This document shows, piece after piece, positions 8,626 through 19,035 of a stretch of DNA of 64,000 nt. The first letter of the stretch is position 1, and the number at the start of each line of letters is the position of its first letter. Below the pieces are notes generated by a model. The model saw only the letters and a list, made by a program, of their open reading frames with translations, searched no databases and had not been told where the DNA came from. Source of the stretch: an uncultured Saprospiraceae bacterium (GTDB taxonomy: Bacteria > Bacteroidota > Bacteroidia > Chitinophagales > Saprospiraceae); NCBI GenBank assembly GCA_937872385.1, contig CALMSO010000026.1, forward strand, positions 124,001 through 188,000, given 5' to 3'. Made by a program: the position numbers and the translations under genes.

Positions 8626-8863
8626 AGTAGTGTTTGTAACGTTGTAAAATAAAACGAATACATTTTTGTAATAACGAAATTACAAACCGTTTTTTTTGTA
8701 ATAATTCTCAAGTAGCGAAAACAAGTTACGGAAAATTTTGCGGCAGCAAAAAGTATTTTTCAACAAAGTGTTGAAAACCGGTGCGGCATATTGCAAAAAG
8801 AAAGCCGCAGCAGAATGAGGACAGCTTGTGGTTTTATTGTTAACATTGCAGCCAATATTCTGA

Positions 8864-10357
8864 ATGTCAGATGGTATGTCCTTACTCAAGCAATTAGCGG
8901 GCGAAACGGCCATTTACGGTTTGAGCAGTATTTTGAGCCGCTTAATCAATTGGGTGGTACTCACGCCTTATTTTACGCGCATTTTCCGGCAGGGAGAATA
9001 CGGCGTGGTAAATGATTTATACACTTGGATTGCGCTGCTGCTGGTGCTGTTTACCTACCGGATGGAAACGGCTTTTTTTCGGTACGGGCGGCAAAAGGAA
9101 GACCTTGAGCGGGCTTACAGCACGGCGGCACTGTCATTGATAGTTACCACGCTGCTGTTTGGGGCGCTGCTGTTAGGCTTCGCGGAGCCGATTGCGCAGT
9201 TGCTGGCATATCCGGAGCACCCGGAGTACGTGCGCTGGTTCATTGCGATTGTGGCCGCCGATGCCCTGACCGCTATTCCCTTTGCCCGTTTGCGCTTAGA
9301 AAATCGCCCGATGCGCTTTGCGCTCATTAAGGCTTTGTCCATCGGGATCAATTTGGTGTTTTTGTTTTTTCTGTTGGAAGGCTGCCCGCGTCTGATAGCT
9401 GCGGGGGTGAGCTGGCCGAGCATTTTTTATAATAGCGACAATCGGATTTTGTATGTGTTTGTTGCCAATTTCTTGGCCAGTGCCACGACGCTTCTCATAT
9501 TGCTGCCGCTGTTCCGAAAACTGCGCTTCGGGCCGGGTTTTTTCGACGCGGCGCTGCTACGGCGCATGGTAATTTATGCCCTGCCTTTAGTGGTGTCGGG
9601 GCTGGCTGGCGTTATCAATTCGCTGATTGGCATTCCGATGCTACGTTTTCTGGCAGATGATGCCGCCGCCGGTATCTATAGTGCTGCTGCCAAATTAGCG
9701 GTGCTGATGAATCTTTTCACACAAGCGTTTAATTATGCTGCTGAGCCTTTTTTCTTTCGCCATGCCGACCGGCAGGATGCCAAAGTCATGTACGCGCAGG
9801 TAGCGCAGGTTTTTGCTATGGTGGGTAGCGTGGTATTCCTCGGCATTATGTTGTATCTCGATGTTATTCAGTATTTTTTGGGAAAAGACTTCCGCGAGGG
9901 GTTGGGCATTTTACCTATTCTACTGATTGCCAATCTGTTATTGGGGCTTTATTACAGCGTTTCAATTTGGTTCAAACTTTCCGACAATACACGCATCGGC
10001 GGCTATATTGCGCTGGGCGGCTCGCTGATTACACTATTGATAAACTACTTTTTGATACCGCTCCCGCAGGTGGGCTACTACGCGCCGGCCTGGGCAGCGC
10101 TGGCTTGTTATGGTACAATGTTGGTGGCTTGCTACTGGCTGGGGCAGCGTTATTTTCCGATTGCCTATCCGGCGGGGCGCATTCTGGGTTACATTGCCGT
10201 AGCCATTTTGCTGTATGCGCTAAGTGTGCTCGCAAAAAACCAATGGACGGAGGTAGGGGCCGGTATTTATCTATTCAACACGCTGTTGTTGGTTTTGTAC
10301 ATTGCGTTCCTGTTCAGAACAGAGCGCGTTTTTTTTCGCCAAATCTGGCGCAGCTAA
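8864..10357 (+). CDS. Oligosaccharide flippase (Wzx/MurJ-like, MOP superfamily)
   Basis: Integral inner-membrane protein of 497 residues with about 14 hydrophobic segments, the topology of MOP-superfamily flippases that move lipid-linked saccharides across the membrane. The N-terminus (LLKQLAGETAIYGLSSILSR, then PYFTRIFRQGEYGVVNDLY) is the standard opening of the polysaccharide-biosynthesis flippases found across Bacteroidota. The C-terminal domain is also present (LYYSVSIWFKLSDNTRIGG). An in-frame ATG at 8876 (MSLLKQL) is an equally good start. There are no glycosyltransferase or polymerase neighbours, so the saccharide it handles cannot be inferred. It ends 12 bases before the 3' end of a convergent secreted-protein gene. 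Confidence 0.85.
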   Translation: MSDGMSLLKQLAGETAIYGLSSILSRLINWVVLTPYFTRIFRQGEYGVVNDLYTWIALLLVLFTYRMETAFFRYGRQKEDLERAYSTAALSLIVTTLLFGALLLGFAEPIAQLLAYPEHPEYVRWFIAIVAADALTAIPFARLRLENRPMRFALIKALSIGINLVFLFFLLEGCPRLIAAGVSWPSIFYNSDNRILYVFVANFLASATTLLILLPLFRKLRFGPGFFDAALLRRMVIYALPLVVSGLAGVINSLIGIPMLRFLADDAAAGIYSAAAKLAVLMNLFTQAFNYAAEPFFFRHADRQDAKVMYAQVAQVFAMVGSVVFLGIMLYLDVIQYFLGKDFREGLGILPILLIANLLLGLYYSVSIWFKLSDNTRIGGYIALGGSLITLLINYFLIPLPQVGYYAPAWAALACYGTMLVACYWLGQRYFPIAYPAGRILGYIAVAILLYALSVLAKNQWTEVGAGIYLFNTLLLVLYIAFLFRTERVFFRQIWRS

Positions 10358-10369
10358 TCATCCTTTCTT

Positions 10370-12145
10370 CTATCGAATAAGCATTACCATGCCAGCGCGC
10401 TCGATGACTTTGCCGTTCACCTGCGTAAGCCGAATGTGGTAAGTATAAGCTCCCTGGGGCAATTCGCGGCTATCGCTGCGGCCATTCCAACCGGTTTCAA
10501 TGTTTTGACTTTCAAATAGTTTGCCTCCCCAACGGTCATAAATCACCATGCGATAGCTGGCGGGCTGTCCAAATTGCAGCACTGGCCTAAAAATACGATT
10601 GACGCCGCCGGGTACAAAGGCATTGGGAATAAACAATTCGGCTTCCTGAGCAGTGCAAGCTACATTCGAGCGGGATTCTACCGGTGCGGTTTGGCCGTCG
10701 GCAAAAGTGAGCGTTGCTTTGGTCAGCACAAAGTAGCAGGCGCTGGCCTGTATAGGGTCATTGACATCTACGAGGTCGGTGTGCTCGTTCACGCCAGGAG
10801 GGTATTCTACGATTAACACCGGCGGGGCGCCTGTCGTTTGGCGATAAAGTTCGTAGCGAAAATCACTTGCATATTCATTTTCATAATTCGTCCAGCGGAG
10901 CAGATTCTCGCCGGTCAGCCCTTGACTTTGCGCTTGCAAAAAGATGGTCGCTACAGTATTGGAAGAGACATTGGCGTCGCATTCATCGGTCGTCCGGATG
11001 CGATAGCTCAGGGCCCCTTGCCCTGCGTTGGCGCTGGCATCGTCGAAAGTGTTCTCCCGGCGCAGCGGCATGGCAGGCGTCTCGGCTTGGATATTGGCGA
11101 AAGCCCCTCCGGCCGCGGTGCGTTGTACTTCGGCCCGGCGCAGGGCCGCATTAGGATTCCAGACCCAAGTCAGGCGCACTATGTTGTCGGGCAGTACGGT
11201 GGCATTGGTTACAATCAGTTCGGTAATGCCGGGTATTACGTCGAGCGTCAGGCAGACTTCATTGGAGCTGGCGATATTGCCAGTTACAGCTTCTACGGCC
11301 CGCACCACAAAGCAATATTCAATATCGGCTCCGGCGTTTTGGAAAGTAAAATTAGTAGTATTGCCGCCTGTTTCGCCCACCACGCGCGGCGCGCTGCCGT
11401 TTTCGCTGACTAAAATCTCGTATTTTGCAATCGGATTCGCCCAGTTTCTGTACTGCCCCCAGCTCAATTGCACCGTGCGGTCGCAGGCGCTGGCTCCCAT
11501 ACCTTCCAGCAGCATGGTGCTATGCGGCGGCGGGATGAGGCTGTTATTGCCACAGCGATCAATGGCTACAACAAAATAGGTTTCGGGGGCTTCAGCCGGA
11601 TTGGCGTTGGTATCAAGAAAGGTAGTACCATTGAAAACGGTATCAATAATGGTGGTGCCGGCGGGGGTATTTTTGGAAATGATATAAGCAAATACCTCCG
11701 GCGAGGTGCTGGCCTCCCAACCAATTTCTACGTCATTGCCGCGTACCGAGACGTAGCGGATTAGCCCGGCAAGCGGAATGCGATTATCGAGGGTATCGGA
11801 ACTGAGCTGCGTTTGGCCGGGGCAGTCGGCTTCGGTTATCATATAATAATACCGAATGTTGGCACCGGCATTGGCATGAAAAAAGCGGGTCGTATTGGAA
11901 TTGGTAATAGCCGTGAGTACCTCGTAAGGCCCGGCAATGTTGTTGCTGACAAAAATGGTGTATTGCTGAAAAGCGCCGCAGGTATTGACCGGAGTTTCCC
12001 AGAAGAGGGTATCATTTTTTACGCAGAGTAGTTCCGGCGGATTGATCTGTGCCTGCGCCGAATCGAAAAGTAGTGGCAACAGGAGTAGCAGCAAACAGCT
12101 ACGCATAGCATGACATGAGGCATCATTGTTCAAAAGCAAGGTCAT
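10370..12145 (-). CDS. Secreted fibronectin-type-repeat protein with T9SS type B sorting domain
   Basis: Predicted cell-surface or secreted protein of unknown function. A hydrophobic signal peptide (MRSCLLLLLLPLLFDSAQA) is cleaved before QINPPE. Several fibronectin III-like beta domains follow (about residues 35-490), each with strands of the YTIFVS, YEILVSENG or YELYRQTT kind and repeated cysteines near each module. The last ~90 residues are a gliding-motility-type (type B) sorting domain: FIPNAFVPGGVN, VIYDRWGGKLFE, GWNGR and LPQGAYTYHIRL. The upstream gene's TGA and this ATG overlap as ATGA at 12142-12145, arguing for translational coupling and this start. An alternative ATG at 12106 sits directly at the signal peptide. 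Proteins of this class are exported by the type IX machinery. Confidence 0.85.
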   Translation of the reverse strand: MTLLLNNDASCHAMRSCLLLLLLPLLFDSAQAQINPPELLCVKNDTLFWETPVNTCGAFQQYTIFVSNNIAGPYEVLTAITNSNTTRFFHANAGANIRYYYMITEADCPGQTQLSSDTLDNRIPLAGLIRYVSVRGNDVEIGWEASTSPEVFAYIISKNTPAGTTIIDTVFNGTTFLDTNANPAEAPETYFVVAIDRCGNNSLIPPPHSTMLLEGMGASACDRTVQLSWGQYRNWANPIAKYEILVSENGSAPRVVGETGGNTTNFTFQNAGADIEYCFVVRAVEAVTGNIASSNEVCLTLDVIPGITELIVTNATVLPDNIVRLTWVWNPNAALRRAEVQRTAAGGAFANIQAETPAMPLRRENTFDDASANAGQGALSYRIRTTDECDANVSSNTVATIFLQAQSQGLTGENLLRWTNYENEYASDFRYELYRQTTGAPPVLIVEYPPGVNEHTDLVDVNDPIQASACYFVLTKATLTFADGQTAPVESRSNVACTAQEAELFIPNAFVPGGVNRIFRPVLQFGQPASYRMVIYDRWGGKLFESQNIETGWNGRSDSRELPQGAYTYHIRLTQVNGKVIERAGMVMLIR

Positions 12146-12873
12146 TGTTCTATTTTTTGTCGAAAAAGTGCTTCGAGGTTTTCCATCGGATAGCGATCGT
12201 GCAAGCGGTATTCCAGCACAAAATCTGCAGCAATTTCCTTTCGGTAATAAACCAGCCCGATGCCTTTAGCGTACCATTCTATGGTAGAAAATTCACGCTC
12301 GAAGTAGCCGTCGAGGTTGTGCTCTAATAATTCCCGTACGGTGAAAACCACACAATCGTAGCTCCGATCTTGCCACACGATGGTCGTATCGCCCGCGTAG
12401 CGTCGGTTTTTGATGAGCCGCGTGGTGGCATCGGGGTCGGAAGGTGTTTGCCAACTGACGTTGTACAAAAAGATGCCGCCCGAATCTCGTACTTCAAACG
12501 GAAAAACACTGCCGGCTATTATCTCCGCCTCGGTGCGTTGTGCCTTGCCGGTCGAATCTGTTTCGTAGAGATACAAATCGCGGAGCAACATGCCGTTTTT
12601 CAACATTTGTTCGCGGGTAAACTGCAAAGGTGTCAGGTCATCCCGATAATACGTGCCCGTGAGAAAAGCCCCTGTGTCGAGCACGACAGAGCGAAAATAC
12701 CAATAATTGGGTGCCAAAGAATCGTTTTGCACAGCGCGATATTCATACACCATGCCATCCTGTAGCTTATTGAGCGGAAAATAATACGCCCGAATGTCTT
12801 TTGTGCCATCATTGGCGCAGGCTATGCAGCCGAGCAAAGCAAAAAAAGCGAGTCCTCGAAAAAAAAAGTACAT
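12142..12873 (-). CDS. Predicted lipoprotein of unknown function
   Basis: A 243-residue protein with a lipoprotein signal: MYFFFRGLAFFALLGC, with lipidation at Cys16 (LLGC lipobox). The mature part is beta-rich and contains VYEYRAVQND, YYFPLNKLQDGMVYEY and a closing half with EWYAKGIGLVYYRKEI, like other Bacteroidota lipoproteins that read out a converted property value. I do not recognise the family. The start at 12873 is chosen because it begins the lipoprotein signal; a longer frame reaches 13005 but adds 44 residues ahead of the signal. It overlaps the downstream T9SS type B gene by ATGA, so the two are probably made together, perhaps as surface partners. Confidence 0.78.
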   Translation of the reverse strand: MYFFFRGLAFFALLGCIACANDGTKDIRAYYFPLNKLQDGMVYEYRAVQNDSLAPNYWYFRSVVLDTGAFLTGTYYRDDLTPLQFTREQMLKNGMLLRDLYLYETDSTGKAQRTEAEIIAGSVFPFEVRDSGGIFLYNVSWQTPSDPDATTRLIKNRRYAGDTTIVWQDRSYDCVVFTVRELLEHNLDGYFEREFSTIEWYAKGIGLVYYRKEIAADFVLEYRLHDRYPMENLEALFRQKIEQ

Positions 12874-12943
12874 ACGTTTTTTGATTATTACCCATTCAAC
12901 CCTGTAAGTTTGCCGGATGTTTAAAGAACGTGCCAAATTGGCG

Positions 12944-12951
12944 CAAAAGTA
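12944..12951 (-). promoter_or_regulatory. Possible -7 box for the lipoprotein/T9SS gene pair
   Basis: The minus strand reads TACTTTTG, an exact TAnnTTTG match, 71 bases before the lipoprotein start at 12873. It lies inside the longer open frame starting at 13005 and so supports the internal start. No TTG sits at standard spacing. Confidence 0.33.
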
Positions 12952-13129
12952 TTCTTTTTGCAATCTGGTATATGAATTGATACAAGGAAGGTTCTGGGAG
13001 TCCAATGGCTAAAGTCAGAAAGTTGAAAAATTATTTGCCTATAGCCCGAATATGGTCTATGAATGAACCGTTGACTATTGATTACCGGACGAACCCACTA
13101 TCCACTATTGCAATAAAAAGCCATTACCT

Positions 13130-16100
13130 ATGTTAGGTTTTATCAAAAAAATATTTGGCACCAAATACGAACGGGATGTAAGCAACTACACTCCTGTGGT
13201 CAACCAGATCAATGAATTTTTTCAGCAACTGCAAGCGTTGGACAACGACGCACTGCGCAGAAAAACCCTCGAACTCAAGCAAGGCATCGCCGAGCACCTC
13301 TCGGCTATTGATGCAGATATAAAAGCCATCCGCGAGGAGGCGCTCAACGAAGAGGACGTGCTGCGCAAGGAAGAGCTTTTTGCAGAAATTGATCAATTGC
13401 AAGAAGAACGTGACAAGGAGCTGGAAGTGGTGTTGCAGGAAATACTGCCCGAAGCTTTTGCGGTGGTGAAAGAAACGGCGCGGCGCTTTAAGGAAAATGC
13501 TACCCTGACCGTAACCGCTACCGAGCACGACCGTGAGCTGGCCACCAAACCCGGCAAGAAATACATCACCATTGAAGGCGATAAAGCCATCTGGAAAAAC
13601 CGTTGGGTAGCAGCCGGAGGCGATATTACCTGGGACATGGTACACTACGACGTACAACTCATCGGTGGGATGGTGCTGCACAGCGGAAAAATTGCCGAGA
13701 TGGCTACCGGCGAAGGTAAAACCCTCGTGGCTACGCTGCCTGCTTATCTGAATGGCATCAGCGGTCAAGGCGTGCATGTGGTGACCGTCAACGACTACTT
13801 GGCCCGTCGCGACGCCGAATGGATTGGCCCCATCATGGAGTTTTTATTGCTCACTATTGATTGTATTGATAAATATCGCCCGCATACTCAGGAACGCCGT
13901 GATGCCTATAACTGCGACATTACCTACGGTACGAACAACGAATTCGGCTTTGACTACCTCCGCGACAATATGGTGCGCGCCCAAGATGAAATGGTGCAGC
14001 GCAAACTCCATTTTGCTATGGTGGACGAAGTGGACTCCATTCTCATTGACGATGCGCGTACGCCCCTCATCATCTCGGGCCCTGTGGCACAAGACAGCGA
14101 GGACGAAGAGTACGTCGTGCTCAAACCTTTCGTAGAACGCCTCATCAACGCCCAACAAAAATTAGCCACCCAGTACCTTGCCGAAGCGAAAACACTTTTC
14201 AAGCAAGGAAAACTCGGCTATCAGGAAGGCGAAGCGGGTATGGCCCTGCTACGGGCCTATCGCGCCCTGCCCAAGTCGCGCCCGCTCATCAAGTTCCTCA
14301 GTGAGGAAGGGGTAAAGGTACTGTTGCAAAAGTCGGAAAACTTCTACATGCAGGAGCAGTCCAAAAATATGCACATTGCCGATGCACCGCTCTATTTTAC
14401 TATTGATGAAAAAAACCGACAGGTAGAACTGACCGACCTCGGTGCCGAATATTTGGCCAAAGGCCAAGAAGACGCTGAAATGTTTGTAATGCCCGATATT
14501 ACCCTCCGGATGATGGAGATTGACAGCGATGCAGACATGGACAAAGCTGCGAAAGAAAGTGCCAAAAACCAGCTCGCGCAGGAATTTGCGGTCAAATCGC
14601 GCCGCCTGCACGCTATGAGCCAGCTGCTCAAGGCCTATACCCTGTTTGAGCGCGATGAGGAGTACGTGGTCATTGAAGGGCAAGTGAAAATTGTAGATGA
14701 GCAAACCGGCCGCCTCATGGAAGGACGCCGCTACTCCGATGGCTTGCACCAGGCCTTAGAAGCCAAGGAAAATGTGAAAGTAGGCGAAATCACGCAAACC
14801 TACGCTACGGTCACTTTGCAAAATTACTTCCGGATGTACCACAAACTGGCGGGTATGACCGGTACTGCCGAAACCGAAGCCAGCGAATTCTGGGAAATTT
14901 ATAAACTCGACGTGTCGGTTATTCCGACCAATCGCCCCATCCAGCGCGACGACCGCGAAGACCTCGTGTTCAAAACCGCTCGCGAAAAATTCAACGCGGT
15001 TATTGACGAAATCGTCAAACTCAGCAATGCTGGGCGGCCCGTGCTGGTGGGTACCACCTCGGTGGATGTATCTGAAAAACTGAGCCGGATGCTCAAACTG
15101 CGCGGGTTGGATCATAATGTATTGAACGCCAAGCAGCACCAGCGCGAAGCCGAAATCGTAGCCGAAGCCGGCAAACCGGGCAAAGTGACTATCGCAACCA
15201 ATATGGCTGGTCGCGGTACCGATATTAAAATTTCTGAGCAGGTAAAACAGGCGGGCGGTTTAGCTATCATTGGCACGGAGCGACACGATTCGCGGCGGGT
15301 GGATCGGCAGTTGCGCGGGCGCGCCGGTCGTCAGGGCGACCCTGGTTCTTCGCAGTTTTATGTATCGCTCGAAGACAACCTGATGCGCCTTTTCCAATCA
15401 GAACGCATTGCCAAACTGATGGACCGCATGGGGCACAAGGAAGGCGATGTCATTCAGCATTCGATGGTGTCCAAATCCATTGAGCGCGCCCAGAAAAAAG
15501 TAGAAGAGAATAACTTCGGCATCCGGAAACGCTTGCTGGAATACGACGATGTAATGAACATCCAGCGCGAAGCTATTTATAAAAAACGCCGCAATGCCTT
15601 GTCGGGCGATCGCCTATCGGTGGATCTGAGCACCATGTTTCGCTCGCAAATCGAAAGCCTTGTGTATAAGCACAAAGAGCAGGGCGATTTCAATCAATTC
15701 CGGCGGGAAGCGCTTGGTACTATTGGTTTTGACCCGCAAATAGAAGCGGCTGATTTTCAAGAAGCGCCCGCCGATGACCTCGCTGACCAAGTGGAAGCGC
15801 AGTTTTACGAGTTTTATTATCGAAAATCCGACCAAATTAGCCAGGTGCTAATGCCGGAAATCAAGCGGGTTTATGAAACCAAAGGGAATCATTTCAAGCG
15901 TATTTTAGTGCCTTTCAGCGATGGGCGCACCAGCGCGCTGATGGTAACTGCCGATATCGAAGACGCTACTAAATCGAAAGGTAAAACTATTACCCGCGAC
16001 ATCGAAAAGACGGTCACGCTGGCTATTATTGATGAAAAATGGAAGGAGCACCTCCGCTCAATGGACGAACTAAAAGACTCCGTACAATCGGCTTCTTTTG

Positions 16101-16441
16101 AGCAAAAAGACCCGCTCGTTATTTATAAAATGGAAGCGTATAACCTCTTCGAGCAATTAATTTTTGATATCAATGAATCGGTAACTTCCTACCTGTCAAA
16201 AGGGCAGTTGGTCTTGCCCGACGGGCGCCCCTTAGAGCAAGCCCGCGAGCAAAAAACCGATCTGAGCAAGGTGCGCACCAGCCGCAGCGATTCGGATGAT
16301 GCCGCTCGCCAAGCGGCCGAAGCCGTCAGTGGTCGCAGCAAGCCCGAAACCATTCGCCGCTCCGAAGAAAAAATAGGGCGCAACGATCCCTGCCCTTGCG
16401 GTAGCGGCAAGAAGTACAAGCATTGCCATGGTCGAGGCTGA
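13130..16441 (+). CDS. secA: Preprotein translocase ATPase SecA
   Basis: Motor ATPase of the Sec pathway, pushing unfolded precursor proteins through SecYEG at the inner membrane. Walker A is MATGEGKT (Lys197) and the DEAD-type Walker B is DEVD starting at Asp299, followed by [16 protein letters not shown]. The preprotein cross-linking insert, second helicase half ([33 protein letters not shown]) and helical scaffold are all present. The C-terminus carries the zinc/SecB-binding motif [14 protein letters not shown]. At 1,103 residues it is longer than E. coli SecA (901), with extra sequence between Walker B and the cross-linking domain, which is normal for Bacteroidota. All T9SS and Sus cargo in this window would depend on it. 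Confidence 0.97.
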   Translation: MLGFIKKIFGTKYERDVSNYTPVVNQINEFFQQLQALDNDALRRKTLELKQGIAEHLSAIDADIKAIREEALNEEDVLRKEELFAEIDQLQEERDKELEVVLQEILPEAFAVVKETARRFKENATLTVTATEHDRELATKPGKKYITIEGDKAIWKNRWVAAGGDITWDMVHYDVQLIGGMVLHSGKIAEMATGEGKTLVATLPAYLNGISGQGVHVVTVNDYLARRDAEWIGPIMEFLLLTIDCIDKYRPHTQERRDAYNCDITYGTNNEFGFDYLRDNMVRAQDEMVQRKLHFAMVDEVDSILIDDARTPLIISGPVAQDSEDEEYVVLKPFVERLINAQQKLATQYLAEAKTLFKQGKLGYQEGEAGMALLRAYRALPKSRPLIKFLSEEGVKVLLQKSENFYMQEQSKNMHIADAPLYFTIDEKNRQVELTDLGAEYLAKGQEDAEMFVMPDITLRMMEIDSDADMDKAAKESAKNQLAQEFAVKSRRLHAMSQLLKAYTLFERDEEYVVIEGQVKIVDEQTGRLMEGRRYSDGLHQALEAKENVKVGEITQTYATVTLQNYFRMYHKLAGMTGTAETEASEFWEIYKLDVSVIPTNRPIQRDDREDLVFKTAREKFNAVIDEIVKLSNAGRPVLVGTTSVDVSEKLSRMLKLRGLDHNVLNAKQHQREAEIVAEAGKPGKVTIATNMAGRGTDIKISEQVKQAGGLAIIGTERHDSRRVDRQLRGRAGRQGDPGSSQFYVSLEDNLMRLFQSERIAKLMDRMGHKEGDVIQHSMVSKSIERAQKKVEENNFGIRKRLLEYDDVMNIQREAIYKKRRNALSGDRLSVDLSTMFRSQIESLVYKHKEQGDFNQFRREALGTIGFDPQIEAADFQEAPADDLADQVEAQFYEFYYRKSDQISQVLMPEIKRVYETKGNHFKRILVPFSDGRTSALMVTADIEDATKSKGKTITRDIEKTVTLAIIDEKWKEHLRSMDELKDSVQSASFEQKDPLVIYKMEAYNLFEQLIFDINESVTSYLSKGQLVLPDGRPLEQAREQKTDLSKVRTSRSDSDDAARQAAEAVSGRSKPETIRRSEEKIGRNDPCPCGSGKKYKHCHGRG

Positions 16442-16551
16442 TAGCCCTTAATGGGCAATAGTGTAGAGGGGCAGAACCGAAAATTTTTAGTAAAAACGGG
16501 TAGAAAATGATGAAAAATGCATTTTCCGTTATACCTTACAATAGCTTTTTG

Positions 16552-16572
16552 AAGCCTGTTGGCTTTATTTTA
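16552..16572 (+). terminator. Weak rho-independent terminator candidate after secA
   Basis: AAGCC, four-base loop TGTT, GGCTT, then a T-rich run TATTTTAT. The stem is only five base pairs and lies 110 bases past the secA stop, so this is a tentative call. Confidence 0.35.
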
Positions 16573-16677
16573 TAACAGCCTTACTAACTTTTTGACAATA
16601 AAAATCAGTTAAAGCATTCATTATCAATGCCTTTGATGCGCCGCAAATGGCGGAAGGCACTACCAATGCGGGTAGTA

Positions 16678-16685
16678 TATTTTTG
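16678..16685 (+). promoter_or_regulatory. -7 box upstream of deoC
   Basis: TATTTTTG matches TAnnTTTG exactly and lies 24 bases before the deoC ATG at 16710. It falls inside the longer open frame from 16647, so it supports 16710 as the true start. No TTG at canonical spacing was found. Confidence 0.45.
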
Positions 16686-16709
16686 AAACACTATAAGCCC
16701 CATGCCAGC

Positions 16710-17369
16710 ATGAATTTGTCAAGTATTATCGATCATACGGTTCTAAAAGCAGATTGCAGCCTCGAAGACGTCAGGAAATGCTGCGCGGAAGCTGTTCAGT
16801 TTCAATTTGCTGCCGTTTGTGTGCCTCCATTCTACACAAAAAATGCCGCCGACCTCCTCGCCGATACTCAGGTGAAAGTAGCCACGGTAGTTGGCTTCCC
16901 GATGGGCTATTCCGCTACTGCAGCCAAAGTAGAAGAAATCAAGCGAGCACTCGAAGACGGAGCCTCAGAAATAGACGCTGTAATCAATCTTTGCGCAGTG
17001 AAAAGTGGGCAATGGAGCTACGTACGAAACGACATTGACAGTATGGTAATGGCTACGCATCTGCGCGGCAAAACGGTGAAAATCATTTTAGAAACAGGGC
17101 TACTCACCGATACCGAACTCCGCAATCTATGTGATATTTGTGCAGAAGTAAAGCCAGATTTTGTCAAAACTTCTACGGGTTTTAATGGCGACGGTGCGAC
17201 GGTAGAAATCGTTCAACAACTCCACCTCCTGCTTCCCGACGGCATTCGCATCAAGGCGTCTGGCGGCATTCGCACTAAAGAAGACGCTCTGCGCCTGATT
17301 GGAGCCGGCGCCACGCGCATTGGCAGTTCCTCCAGTGTGCGTATGGTGACCGAGCAGGCCATGTCTTGA
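16710..17369 (+). CDS. deoC: Deoxyribose-phosphate aldolase
   Basis: Class I aldolase that cleaves 2-deoxyribose 5-phosphate to glyceraldehyde 3-phosphate and acetaldehyde, feeding deoxynucleoside breakdown into glycolysis. Motifs in order: IIDHTVLKADCS at the N-terminus, VATVVGFPMGYS, EIDAVINLCAVKSG, KIILETGLL, the Schiff-base lysine motif FVKTSTGF and the phosphate-binding IKASGGIRT followed by GATRIGSSS. The 219-residue TIM barrel is the usual size. The start is set at 16710 because the family begins here (MNLSSIIDHT); an in-frame ATG at 16647 would add 21 residues with no family similarity and would overlap the -7 box. No other deo genes are adjacent. Confidence 0.93.
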   Translation: MNLSSIIDHTVLKADCSLEDVRKCCAEAVQFQFAAVCVPPFYTKNAADLLADTQVKVATVVGFPMGYSATAAKVEEIKRALEDGASEIDAVINLCAVKSGQWSYVRNDIDSMVMATHLRGKTVKIILETGLLTDTELRNLCDICAEVKPDFVKTSTGFNGDGATVEIVQQLHLLLPDGIRIKASGGIRTKEDALRLIGAGATRIGSSSSVRMVTEQAMS

Positions 17370-17544
17370 AAACTGCTAAAATCACTACTGCTGCCCCTCC
17401 TCAAGATGCTTCCTTATTCAGAACTGATACGAATTTCTTTGAAATACGATGTCCATTTTTATAAATAAGCGGTGTAATGGTGTAGCGGTTTATAGTTCGT
17501 CGTTTGCCATTGAAAAGGGGGGATAAGTAAGGATTCCACCTTGT

Positions 17545-17580
17545 TTTGTTTACTTTCTCTTCGGCGAAATACTATTTTTG
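17545..17580 (+). promoter_or_regulatory. Candidate promoter of the DASS transporter gene
   Basis: TTTG at 17545-17548 and TATTTTTG at 17573-17580, separated by 24 bases. The -7 box is an exact consensus match; the spacing is one base beyond the usual range. It ends 24 bases before the ATG at 17605 and overlaps a possible TTG start at 17578, arguing against that longer start. Confidence 0.48.
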
Positions 17581-17604
17581 CAGGTCATAAAACCCTGCTA
17601 TACC

Positions 17605-19035
17605 ATGCTACGAAAAATCGGCTTATTTCTGGGTCCACTGCTGTTCATTGTTTGCATAGCACTGCCTCGCCCCGAAGGGTTCTCGCCCGAAGGCTGGCGC
17701 GTCATTGCCATCGCGGCTTTTATGCTCGTCTGGTGGATTACTGAAGCGGTGCCTTTAGCCGTTGCTTCGCTGTTGCCGATTGTGCTGTTGCCACTACTGG
17801 GCGTGAGCAGTATCCGGGATGCGACCACGCCTTACGCTAATCCGGTGGTTTTTCTCTTCATGGGCGGTTTTATGATTGCTTTGGCCATGGAAAAATGGAA
17901 CTTGCACCGGCGCATTGCCCTCAACATCGTCAAGGCTACTGGCACGAATGCCAATGGTATTATCTTCGGCTTTTTTTTGGCTACGGCCGCCATTAGTATG
18001 TGGATTAGCAATACCGCTACGGCCGTGATGATGCTGCCGATTGCTACTTCGGTCATCGCGCTGCTGTCCGATGGACAGGGGCACCTCAGCGAGAAGGGCA
18101 TTCGCAATTTTGCCTTGGGCATGATGCTGGCCATTGCCTATGGCTCCAATATTGGGGGTACGGCCACCATTATCGGTACGCCGCCAAATGTGGTTTTTGC
18201 TGGATTTATGCGTACTAATTATGATTACGAAGTGAGTTTTGCCAAATGGATGCTGATCGCCATGCCTTTCACTATCGCGCTGCTGCTACTGACGTATTTC
18301 ATGGTGGTAAAAGTGTTGTACCCCAATCGCCTCGGCAATTTCACCGGTGCCGAAGCGCTCATCCGGGCGGAAGTGACCAAGCTCGGCCGCATGAGCCGAG
18401 GCGAAAAACGCACCTTGGCTATTTTCCTCACTACTGCCCTACTCTGGATTTTTCGGGAGGGCGTCAATGCGCTGCTGCCCGGTAAGCCGCTCACCGATGA
18501 AGGTATTGCCATGCTGGCCACGGTAGTACTTTTTATCACGCCGGTAGTATGGGATGAAAATCGCTTTGTACTCGAATGGAGGGACACCGAGCGGCTCCCT
18601 TGGGGCATTTTGTTGCTTTTTGGCGGGGGGCTGAGCTTAGCTGGCGCATTGGCGAATACCGGTATCATTGATTTGATTGGCGAGCAATTTCGCTTGTTTC
18701 AAGATGTGGACGTAGTAGTAGTGCTGGGTTTGGCCACTGTTTCGCTGTTGCTTACCGAGGTAATGTCAAATGTAGCTTTGGTCACCATTTTTCTGCCAAT
18801 GGTAGGCGGTATTGCTCAAGGAGCCGGTATTGACCCTTTAGAAGTGTGCATTCCGGTGACAATGGCCGCGAGTTGCGCCTTCATGCTACCCATGTCCACG
18901 CCGCCTAATGCTATTGTGTTCGCCAGCGGGCACGTTACGATTCCTCAAATGCTCCGGGTGGGTATTTGGCTCAATATTGCTACAATTTTGCTGATTTCCT
19001 TTGTGGCCTATCCGCTGATTAAGTGGGTTTTCTAA
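17605..19035 (+). CDS. DASS-family (SLC13) sodium/anion symporter
   Basis: Inner-membrane transporter of the divalent anion:sodium symporter family, whose members carry C4-dicarboxylates, citrate, sulfate or phosphate. The 476-residue product has about 11-12 hydrophobic segments and both pseudo-symmetric sodium/substrate motifs: [14 protein letters not shown] in the first half and [16 protein letters not shown] followed by [19 protein letters not shown] in the second. The N-terminus has the typical LALPRPEG-like stretch and [10 protein letters not shown]. The Ser-Asn-Thr triplets argue for dicarboxylate over sulfate, but the substrate is not settled by sequence. The stop overlaps the convergent VOC gene by four bases. 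Confidence 0.88.
   Translation: MLRKIGLFLGPLLFIVCIALPRPEGFSPEGWRVIAIAAFMLVWWITEAVPLAVASLLPIVLLPLLGVSSIRDATTPYANPVVFLFMGGFMIALAMEKWNLHRRIALNIVKATGTNANGIIFGFFLATAAISMWISNTATAVMMLPIATSVIALLSDGQGHLSEKGIRNFALGMMLAIAYGSNIGGTATIIGTPPNVVFAGFMRTNYDYEVSFAKWMLIAMPFTIALLLLTYFMVVKVLYPNRLGNFTGAEALIRAEVTKLGRMSRGEKRTLAIFLTTALLWIFREGVNALLPGKPLTDEGIAMLATVVLFITPVVWDENRFVLEWRDTERLPWGILLLFGGGLSLAGALANTGIIDLIGEQFRLFQDVDVVVVLGLATVSLLLTEVMSNVALVTIFLPMVGGIAQGAGIDPLEVCIPVTMAASCAFMLPMSTPPNAIVFASGHVTIPQMLRVGIWLNIATILLISFVAYPLIKWVF

Noticed and set aside
8680..8913. Minus-strand 77-residue frame between nrdJ and the flippase gene
   Set aside because: Low-complexity AT-rich translation overlapping the flippase start; no support.
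12874..13005. 44-residue N-terminal extension of the lipoprotein frame
   Set aside because: Would bury the lipoprotein signal and spans a consensus -7 box; the start at 12873 is better.
16443..16455. GCCC-loop-GGGC hairpin immediately after secA
   Set aside because: Four-base-pair stem with no T run; chance is likely.
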